A stretch of 64,000 bases of DNA from Bordetella genomosp. 8 (GTDB taxonomy: Bacteria > Pseudomonadota > Gammaproteobacteria > Burkholderiales > Burkholderiaceae_B), in NCBI RefSeq assembly GCF_002119685.1, contig NZ_CP021108.1, forward strand, positions 5,518,001-5,582,000, given 5' to 3'. The notes under the pieces were generated by a model. The model worked only from the letters and a program-made list of their open reading frames with translations, searched no databases and had not been told where the DNA came from. Positions within the stretch are counted from its first letter, which is position 1. Each line of letters starts with the position of its first letter. Shown here piece by piece: positions 58,359 to 64,000 of this stretch. The position numbers and the translations under genes were made by a program.

Positions 58359-59615
58359 ATGAAAGATACCGATGTCATCATCGTGGGCGCCGGCGTCGGC
58401 GGCCTGGTACTGGCGCTGAGCCTGCATCAGGCCGGCATCGCCTGCCGCGTGTACGAAGCCGTTCCGGAGATCAAGCCGCTGGGCGTGGGCATCAACCTGC
58501 TGCCGCACGCCGCGCGCGAACTGGACGAACTGGGCATGCTGCCGGCGCTGGACAAGCTGGGCGTCCACACCAAGGAAGCCATCTTCTTCACCCGCCACGG
58601 GCAGTTCATCTACAGCGAACCCGCCGGCAAGGCGGCGGGCTATGCCTGGCCGCAATATTCCATCCACCGCGGCGATCTGCAGATGGCGCTGCTCGATGCC
58701 GTGCGCCAGCGCCTGGGCGACGACAGCGTGCGCGTGGATCATCGCGCCGTGCGCGTCGAACAGGACGATGACGGCGTCACGGTGCACATGACTGACGGCG
58801 CCGGCAAGCCCCTGCCATCCGTGCGTGGCGCCATCGTGGTCGGTTGCGACGGCATCCATTCGGCGCTGCGCAAGCAGCTGTATCCCAACGAAGGGGCGCC
58901 GCGCTATTCCGGCGTCAACATGTGGCGCGGCGTCACGCGCTGCAAGCCTTTCCTGAGCGGCGGCAGCATGGTGCGCGCGGGCTGGCTGTCGATCGGCAAG
59001 ATGGTGATCTATCCCATCCGCGACAACGTCGACGCCGAAGGCAACCAGTTGGTGAACTGGGTCGCCGAAATCGAATCGCCCGAACCCGCCGTGCGCGACT
59101 GGACCCGCCAGGGCCGCCTGGAAGACTTCTTCCCGGCCTTCGCCGACTGGCATTTCGATTGGCTGGACGTGGCGGCGCTGATACAGAACGCGGATTCTGT
59201 GCTGGAGTATCCGATGGTCGACCAGGATCCGCTGCCCACGTGGACGCAGGGCCGCATGACCCTGCTGGGCGACGCCGCGCATCCCATGGTGCCGCGCGGC
59301 TCCAACGGCGCCGGCCAGGCCATCATCGACGCGCGTTTCCTGGCGGGCCAGTTGAAGAAGCAGGGCCTGACGCCGGCCGCGCTGCAGGAATACGACCGCG
59401 TGCGCGTGGCCGCCACCACCAAGGTGGTGCTGACCAATCGCAGCAATCCGCCGGACGCCATTCTGCGCGAAGCGTACGAACGCTCGCGTGACCAGCGTTT
59501 CGAGCGCATCGAGGACGTCATCAGCCACGACGAGCTGCAAGCCATATCGGACCGCTACAAGCAGGTGGCCGGCTACGACCCCGAAACGCTGAAGTCACGC
59601 CCCTCTTTCATCTGA
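58359..59615 (+). CDS. FAD-dependent aromatic monooxygenase (PhzS/3-hydroxybenzoate hydroxylase-like)
   Basis: A 418-residue class A flavoprotein hydroxylase. FAD-binding IIVGAGVGGLVLALSL starts at residue 7, the DG motif is VVGCDGIHSALRKQL, and the second FAD motif is LLGDAAHPMVPRGSNGAGQ near residue 303. GVNMWRGVTRCKPF and the IYPIRDN stretch resemble the PhzS-type subgroup. In a gentisate cluster it probably makes the dihydroxybenzoate, for example from 3-hydroxybenzoate (6-hydroxylation), with NADH and oxygen. Other hydroxylated substrates are possible. No separate reductase is needed. Confidence 0.87.
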   Translation: MKDTDVIIVGAGVGGLVLALSLHQAGIACRVYEAVPEIKPLGVGINLLPHAARELDELGMLPALDKLGVHTKEAIFFTRHGQFIYSEPAGKAAGYAWPQYSIHRGDLQMALLDAVRQRLGDDSVRVDHRAVRVEQDDDGVTVHMTDGAGKPLPSVRGAIVVGCDGIHSALRKQLYPNEGAPRYSGVNMWRGVTRCKPFLSGGSMVRAGWLSIGKMVIYPIRDNVDAEGNQLVNWVAEIESPEPAVRDWTRQGRLEDFFPAFADWHFDWLDVAALIQNADSVLEYPMVDQDPLPTWTQGRMTLLGDAAHPMVPRGSNGAGQAIIDARFLAGQLKKQGLTPAALQEYDRVRVAATTKVVLTNRSNPPDAILREAYERSRDQRFERIEDVISHDELQAISDRYKQVAGYDPETLKSRPSFI

Positions 59616-59672
59616 CCATCGCAGCATCCACCATCGGGCAGCGCCGAGACACCTGCCCGCAAGGAGAACAAC

Positions 59673-60638
59673 ATGCAGACCCTGTTTCGCGCCCTGGCCG
59701 CGCTGGCTCTTGCCCTGACGGCATCCGTCAGCCAGGCCGCCTGGCCGGAGCGCCCGATCACGCTGATCGTGCCTTTCACGCCGGCCACCGGCATCGACCT
59801 GGTGGCGCGCCAACTGGCCGCGACACTGCCCAAGACGCTGGGCCAATCCGTCATCGTGGAAAACCTGGCCGGCGCCAGCGGCAACATCGGCACGGAAAAG
59901 GTGGCGCGCGCCGCGCCCGACGGCTACACCTTCCTGGTGACGGTGAACACCTTCGTCATGAACCAGCCGCTGTACAAGGAGAAGCTGCACTATGACCCGG
60001 TGAAGGACTTCGCGCCGGTCAGCCTCACGTCCTGGGGCACGCTGCTGCTGGTGACCCACCCCTCCAACCCCGTCAACACGGTCCAGCAACTGGAGGACGC
60101 CGCGCGCAAGGAACCCGGCAAGCTGACCTACGGCACCCCTGGCGTGGGCACGCCGCATCACCTGGCCATGGCGCTGCTGCTGGACCAGACCAAGGCGCAG
60201 ATGCTGCACGTACCGTACAAGGGCACGGCGGGCGCGGTGACCGACATGCTGGCCGGGCGCCTGGACTATATGTTCCTGCCCGTGCACGTGGCGCTGCCGC
60301 AGATCAAGGCCGGCAAGCTGAAGGCCATCGCCACCGGCAGCCCCAAGCGCATTCCGCAGCTGCCCGACGTGCCCACGCTGACGGAGTCCGGCCTGAAAGG
60401 CGCCGACGTCGACATGTGGTACGGCGTGCTGGCGCCCAAGGGAACGCCGGCCGCCATCGTCGACAGCCTGAACAAGCAGATCGCCGAAGCGCTGAAGGCG
60501 CCATCCACCGCCACCGCCTTTGAAGCGCAAGGCATGGTGCCAGCAACGTCCACGCCGACGGAATTCGGCGACCTGATCGCCAAGGACGCCAAGCGCTGGA
60601 GCGACATCGTGACCCGCGCCGGCATCAAGGCGGATTGA
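59673..60638 (+). CDS. Bug-family substrate-binding protein of the gentisate cluster
   Basis: A 321-residue tripartite tricarboxylate receptor. A signal peptide of about 22 residues ends at SQA, and the mature part begins AWPERPITLIVPFTPATGIDLVAR. VENLAGASGNIGTEK, APDGYTFLV, YGTPGVGTPHHLA and HVPYKGTAGAVTDML are family blocks. AAGGAG precedes the ATG. It lies inside the catabolic operon, between the hydroxylase and the isomerase, so it probably binds the aromatic acid or a pathway compound. No permease is adjacent. Confidence 0.92.
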   Translation: MQTLFRALAALALALTASVSQAAWPERPITLIVPFTPATGIDLVARQLAATLPKTLGQSVIVENLAGASGNIGTEKVARAAPDGYTFLVTVNTFVMNQPLYKEKLHYDPVKDFAPVSLTSWGTLLLVTHPSNPVNTVQQLEDAARKEPGKLTYGTPGVGTPHHLAMALLLDQTKAQMLHVPYKGTAGAVTDMLAGRLDYMFLPVHVALPQIKAGKLKAIATGSPKRIPQLPDVPTLTESGLKGADVDMWYGVLAPKGTPAAIVDSLNKQIAEALKAPSTATAFEAQGMVPATSTPTEFGDLIAKDAKRWSDIVTRAGIKAD

Positions 60639-60641
60639 ACC

Positions 60642-61280
60642 ATGCAACTCTACAGCTTCTTCAACAGCTCCACGTCCTACCGCGTCCGCATCGTCCTGGC
60701 CCTGAAAGGGCTGGACCACGATTACCAGGGCATCAATATCCGCAAGCTGGAGCACCGCGCCACGGAATACATGGCGCGCAATCCTTCAGGCAGCGTGCCG
60801 ATGCTGCGCGATGGCGATATGGAACTGGGCCAGTCCATGGCCATCATCGATTACCTGGATGCGACCTATCCGGAGCCGCGCCTGATTCCCCGCGACACCC
60901 TGCAGCGCGCGCGCGTGCTGGAGCTCAGCGGGGTCGTCGCCTGCGACATCCACCCGGTCAATAACCTGCGCATCCTGCGCTACCTGACCGAAGTGCTGGG
61001 CGTGACGGCCGAACAGAAGGATGCCTGGTACCGCCACTGGGTGCAGGATGGAATGCGGGCCGTGGAAGCGCTGCTGGAACGCCACGGCCACGGCCCCTAT
61101 TGCTTCGGCGATGCACCCACGCTGGCGGACGTCTGCCTGGTGCCGCAGATCGCCAACGCGCAACGCATGGGCTGCGATATGTCGGCCTATCCGCGCGCCA
61201 TGGCCGTCTACGCGCATTGCAACACGATAGCGGCCTTCCAGCGTGCCGCGCCTTCCGAGCAGCCGGACTACACGGCCTAG
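60642..61280 (+). CDS. Maleylpyruvate/maleylacetoacetate isomerase (zeta-class GST)
   Basis: A 212-residue zeta-class GST that isomerises maleylpyruvate to fumarylpyruvate with glutathione. The catalytic motif SSTSYRVRI lies at residues 9-17. NPSGSVPMLRDGDMELGQSMAIIDYLD is the glutathione-binding part (shown in two: NPSGSVPMLRDGD, LGQSMAIIDYLD). CDIHPVNNLRILRYL is also zeta-class. It begins 3 bp after the Bug gene. Its presence indicates the glutathione-dependent branch of gentisate degradation, consistent with the FAH-family hydrolase at 57657. Confidence 0.93.
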   Translation: MQLYSFFNSSTSYRVRIVLALKGLDHDYQGINIRKLEHRATEYMARNPSGSVPMLRDGDMELGQSMAIIDYLDATYPEPRLIPRDTLQRARVLELSGVVACDIHPVNNLRILRYLTEVLGVTAEQKDAWYRHWVQDGMRAVEALLERHGHGPYCFGDAPTLADVCLVPQIANAQRMGCDMSAYPRAMAVYAHCNTIAAFQRAAPSEQPDYTA

Positions 61281-61299
61281 CGGATTCCGGAGAATCCGC
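61280..61299. terminator. Hairpin between convergent isomerase and Bug genes
   Basis: A perfect 8-bp stem, GCGGATTC-CGGA-GAATCCGC, fills the 26-bp gap between two convergent stops. No U tract follows on either strand, so it is a weak call as an intrinsic terminator but a plausible 3'-end hairpin for both messages. Confidence 0.45.
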
Positions 61300-61306
61300 C
61301 AGGCAA

Positions 61307-62314
61307 TCAATTCGTGCTGGCGCCCGACACCTGCACGATCTCCTTGTACTTGTCCTTCTCGCTGCGCACGAAGCTGGCGAACTGCGCCGACGACATGGGC
61401 TTGATCTCCGAGCCCATGGTCAGCAGGCGCTGGCGCACGTCCGGCTGCATCAGCGCGGCGCTGTAGGCCTTGTTCAGCTTATCGACCACGGGTGCGGGCG
61501 TGCCGCCCGTCGTGAAGACGCCGAACCAGGTACCCAGGTCGAAATCCTTGACGCCGGATTGTTCGACGGTCGGCACGTCCGGCAACAGCGAGGAACGTTC
61601 CTTGGTGGTCACGGCCAGCGCCTTGACCTTGCCGTCCTTGATCAGGGGCGCCGAGGCGGCCAGGTTGTCGAACATGAAATCCGATTGTCCCGACAGCAAG
61701 GCCAGCTGGGCGGGGGCCGCGCCCTGATACGGAATGTGCTCGATATTCACGCCGGCGCGCGCCTTCAGCAGTTCGCCGGACAGGTGGCCGGCGCTGCCGT
61801 TGCCGCCCGATCCGTAGTTCAGCTTGCCGGGGTTGGCCTTGGCATAGGCGATCAGGTCGCCAAGATTGTTGATGTTGTTCTTCTTGGCGAAATCGACGTT
61901 CATGACCAGCACATTGGGCACGGACGCCACGATGGTCACCGGCGCGAAGTCCTTGATCGGGTCGTAAGGCAGGTTCTTGAACAGCCAGGGGTTGATGGCG
62001 TGCGTCGCGACGGCGCCCATCACCAGCGTATAGCCGTCGGGCGGCGCCTTGGCCGCCAGGTCGGCGCCGATGTTGCCGCCGGCGCCGGCGCGGTTTTCCA
62101 CGATGACCGGTTGGCCCAGGTCGCCGCGCACCTTCTCCGCCAGCATGCGTGCCATCGTATCCAGCGGGCCGCCGGGCGGATACGGGACGATGAAGCGCAG
62201 CGGTTTGCTGGGATAGCTGTCGGCGGCGTGGCCGAGGCCGGGCGCGACGGCGGCCAGGGCGATCGCGCCGCAGGCCACGGTGCGCGCAAGGCGCGCAATG
62301 ATATTAGGGGACAT
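61307..62314 (-). CDS. Tripartite tricarboxylate transporter substrate-binding protein (Bug family)
   Basis: A 335-residue Bug receptor. Signal peptide about residues 1-31; the mature sequence begins DSYPSKPLRFIVPYPPGGPLDTMAR. VENRAGAGGNIGADL, PPDGYTLVMG, YGSGGNGSAGHLSGELL, HIPYQGAAPAQLALL and LPDVPTVEQSGV are family blocks. ATG 62314 has GGAGGAG 5 nt upstream. It stands with the SDR and quinone-oxidoreductase-like genes on the minus strand, but a 154-bp gap separates it from the SDR. Ligand unknown. Confidence 0.93.
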   Translation of the reverse strand: MSPNIIARLARTVACGAIALAAVAPGLGHAADSYPSKPLRFIVPYPPGGPLDTMARMLAEKVRGDLGQPVIVENRAGAGGNIGADLAAKAPPDGYTLVMGAVATHAINPWLFKNLPYDPIKDFAPVTIVASVPNVLVMNVDFAKKNNINNLGDLIAYAKANPGKLNYGSGGNGSAGHLSGELLKARAGVNIEHIPYQGAAPAQLALLSGQSDFMFDNLAASAPLIKDGKVKALAVTTKERSSLLPDVPTVEQSGVKDFDLGTWFGVFTTGGTPAPVVDKLNKAYSAALMQPDVRQRLLTMGSEIKPMSSAQFASFVRSEKDKYKEIVQVSGASTN

Positions 62315-62468
62315 GCTCTCCTCCGTTCCCTCGTTTTGAAACAGCCCGTAGCATAACTGAGGCAAGGTTTCGTTATCGAGAGAACAAGACCCGTGATCCC
62401 GCCTTGCACCGCGCGTGGCGACAGGCGTGTCCTCCTGTCCCCATGTCCCACGGCCAGGCCAGCCTGCG

Positions 62469-63239
62469 TCACACCGCCTTGACTTCTCCACCGTCCATCC
62501 GCAAGGCCGCGCCGGTCATCCATTGCGCCGCGGGGGACAGCAGGAACGCGATCAGCTCCGCGATTTCTTCGGCCTCGCCGAAGCGCGCGATGCCCGCATC
62601 CCTGGGAAACCTGGCCGTGGCCTCGTCCATGGTGATGCCCTGCCGGGCCGCCCATTGTTCCAGGAAGGCCCGCCGGCGTCCGGTCATGACGGCGCCCGGC
62701 AGCACGCTATTGACCTGCACGCCGTCGACGATGCCACGGTCGGCGAACGCCTTCGCCAGCGCCACGATGGCCGCGTTGATCACGCCCACCGCGGCGGCGG
62801 GCGCCTTGGGCTGTTCCGCCGAATTGCCGGACATCAATACCACCGCCCCCTTCGACGACTTCAGGTGCGGCCACGCCGCGACGGTCAGGCGCCGCGCGCC
62901 ATGCAGCTTCAGCGCCATGCCCTGGTCCCACTGGATGTCGGACATCTCGAACAGGTCGATCTGCGGCACCGCGCCGGCGATGTTCACCAGCGCGTCGATG
63001 CCGCCAAATGCCGTCACGGTGCCGTCGACAACGTCGGCTGCCGTCGAAGCGTCCGCCAGGTCGGCGGCGATGACCATCGGTTCCGCGCCCGCTACACGCA
63101 CTGCCTCGGCGGTTTCGTCGAGCTGTCCGCGATTGCGCGCGACCAGCGCGATGGCGTCGAAATCACGGGCCAGGCGGACTGCCGTGGACTTGCCGATACC
63201 CTGGCTCGCGCCCGTGACGATGGCGACTTTCTTGTGCAT
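62469..63239 (-). CDS. SDR-fold protein lacking the catalytic Tyr-x3-Lys
   Basis: A 256-residue short-chain dehydrogenase-fold protein. The cofactor motif GASQGIG lies near residue 10, VNIAGAV stands for NNAG, and a C-terminal GAALRMDGG is present. At the catalytic site the serine region VLMSGNS is kept, but the segment aligned with YxxxK reads VGVIN (A-V-G-V-I-N-A-A-I), so both tyrosine and lysine are replaced. Reductase activity by the usual mechanism is therefore unlikely. ATG 63239 is chosen for GGAGA 5-6 nt upstream (63251 is the alternative). It lies 30 bp after the quinone-oxidoreductase-like gene. Confidence 0.85.
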   Translation of the reverse strand: MHKKVAIVTGASQGIGKSTAVRLARDFDAIALVARNRGQLDETAEAVRVAGAEPMVIAADLADASTAADVVDGTVTAFGGIDALVNIAGAVPQIDLFEMSDIQWDQGMALKLHGARRLTVAAWPHLKSSKGAVVLMSGNSAEQPKAPAAAVGVINAAIVALAKAFADRGIVDGVQVNSVLPGAVMTGRRRAFLEQWAARQGITMDEATARFPRDAGIARFGEAEEIAELIAFLLSPAAQWMTGAALRMDGGEVKAV

Positions 63240-63269
63240 GCTTTTCTCCATTTGTATTTGTATTGGGGC

Positions 63270-64000
63270 TCAGCCGTGGACCACGACCATCTTGCCGCCG
63301 GCCTCGTTGGCTTCCATCACGCGATGCGCTTCGTGGATTTCCTCGAAGCGGAAGATCCGGCTGGGCTTCGCTTCCAGCCGGCCGGCCGCGACATCGCGGG
63401 CGATCGCCTGCAAGGGCACGTCCGACAGGGGGAAACCGGGCATGCCGAATACGAAGCTGCCGAAGAATGTCAGGTACACGCCGCTGGACATCTGCAACAG
63501 CGGATTGAAGTCGGCGATGGGCGCCAGGCCGCCGAGCCAGCCGGCCAGGCAGGCCTTGCCGCCCCGCCGCAACATCGCCAGCGAGTCGAGGATCGTGCTG
63601 TTGCCTACCAGGTCCAGCACGGCATCCAGCTGACCGGCCTCGGCGATGCGCCTGGACAGGTCGGGACCTTCCAGCTCCACCCGCGCCACGCCCAGGGCGC
63701 GCAGCATGTCGAAGCGACTGGCGCTGCGCGTGGTCGCAATGACCTTCGCGCCGGCATTCACGGCGAGCTTCACAGCCGCCTGCCCGAACGCCGAAGTCGC
63801 GCCGCGTATCACCAGCGTCTGCCCGGGCTGGAGATCCAGGTTGCGAAACAAGGTGGTCCATGCGGTGGCATAGGTTTCCGGTATGGCGGCAAGATCCGCC
63901 CAGGAAAGCTCCGCATCGATGAGCGCCACATTGCTCACCGGCGCGCGAGTGAACTCCGCATAGCTGCCGTTGATGGTCCGGCCCAGTCCGCCCATCAACG
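63270..64000 (-). CDS. Zinc-independent alcohol dehydrogenase/quinone oxidoreductase-like protein (MDR), truncated
   Basis: The C-terminal 240 or so residues of a medium-chain dehydrogenase/reductase of the NADPH:quinone oxidoreductase group; the 5' end lies beyond the window. Visible are IPETYATAWTTLFRNLDLQPG, the cofactor motif VIRGATSAFGQAAVKLA (a variant of GxxGxxG), RFDMLRALG, LDLVGNST and the C-terminal RFEEIHEAHRVMEANEAGGKMVV (parts: FEEIHEAHRVME, GGKMVVVHG). No zinc-site cysteines are seen in this part. The substrate is unknown. It is probably co-transcribed with the following SDR-fold gene. Confidence 0.88.
   Translation of the reverse strand, partial: LMGGLGRTINGSYAEFTRAPVSNVALIDAELSWADLAAIPETYATAWTTLFRNLDLQPGQTLVIRGATSAFGQAAVKLAVNAGAKVIATTRSASRFDMLRALGVARVELEGPDLSRRIAEAGQLDAVLDLVGNSTILDSLAMLRRGGKACLAGWLGGLAPIADFNPLLQMSSGVYLTFFGSFVFGMPGFPLSDVPLQAIARDVAAGRLEAKPSRIFRFEEIHEAHRVMEANEAGGKMVVVHG

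Noticed and set aside
57516..59540. A 674-codon minus-strand open frame across the FAH-family and monooxygenase genes
   Set aside because: It is antisense to two genes with intact catalytic motifs and itself has no family features.

Overview
The window is high-GC (many long antisense open frames, strong G/C third-position bias) and reads as chromosome of a betaproteobacterium in the order Burkholderiales, most like an environmental Bordetella or Achromobacter relative (Alcaligenaceae). The reasons are the gene order (rubredoxin-thiD-thiE-hemL; DUF3460-scpA-panC; argJ-ATPase-mutT; zapD-coaE-pilD), the three Bug-type tripartite tricarboxylate receptors with no nearby permease, and the abundance of aromatic-acid catabolism genes. 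No tRNA, rRNA, CRISPR array, transposase or integrase was seen. The genus is an inference.

Layout. 1-8.7 kb: housekeeping genes (aroE end, mtgA, lptG, apaH, a PlsC-type acyltransferase, ruvX, algH, rubredoxin, thiD, thiE, hemL). 8.7-16.4 kb: a six-gene minus-strand operon for aerobic CoA-dependent breakdown of 2-aminobenzoate (anthranilate) or a close analogue. It encodes a fused monooxygenase/reductase, an SDR, an enoyl-CoA hydratase, an acyl-CoA dehydrogenase, an aryl-CoA ligase and a RidA protein. 16.4-20.2 kb: a complete siaABCD signalling operon (phosphatase, kinase, phosphoprotein, diguanylate cyclase). 20.5-25.2 kb: a branched-chain-type ABC importer (livKH, a fused livM-livG, livF). 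25.4-26.8 kb: a divergent arylformamidase-like hydrolase and a MarR regulator. An 18-bp motif is shared by the catabolic promoter and the importer/hydrolase intergenic region. This suggests one MarR-controlled regulon for import, release and degradation of an aminoaromatic acid, with the sia operon lying inside it.

26.8-46.3 kb: a membrane protein of unknown function, argJ, a DUF815 ATPase, a Nudix/ThiE-like fusion, an MdtABC-type RND efflux operon with its own outer-membrane lipoprotein, zapD, coaE, pilD, an NlpE-like lipoprotein, an orphan LuxR-type regulator, panC, scpA and DUF3460. The mdtA-mdtB junction is a 14-bp tandem repeat that forms a chain of five-codon reading frames. 46.3-55.3 kb: an MFS exporter, glpK, a LysR regulator, a DadA-like dehydrogenase behind a tandem glycine riboswitch, a glutathione transferase, a class III CoA-transferase and a Bug receptor.

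55.3-61.3 kb: a gentisate-pathway cluster with a divergent LysR regulator. It encodes gentisate 1,2-dioxygenase, an FAH-family hydrolase, a flavin monooxygenase, a Bug receptor and a zeta-class GST isomerase. Together these would take a hydroxybenzoate through gentisate and maleylpyruvate to fumarate and pyruvate. 61.3-64 kb: another Bug receptor, an SDR that lacks the usual catalytic Tyr/Lys, and a quinone-oxidoreductase-like enzyme cut by the window edge. About 105-bp hairpin-bearing intergenic repeats follow glpK (two copies) and the gentisate dioxygenase (one copy).
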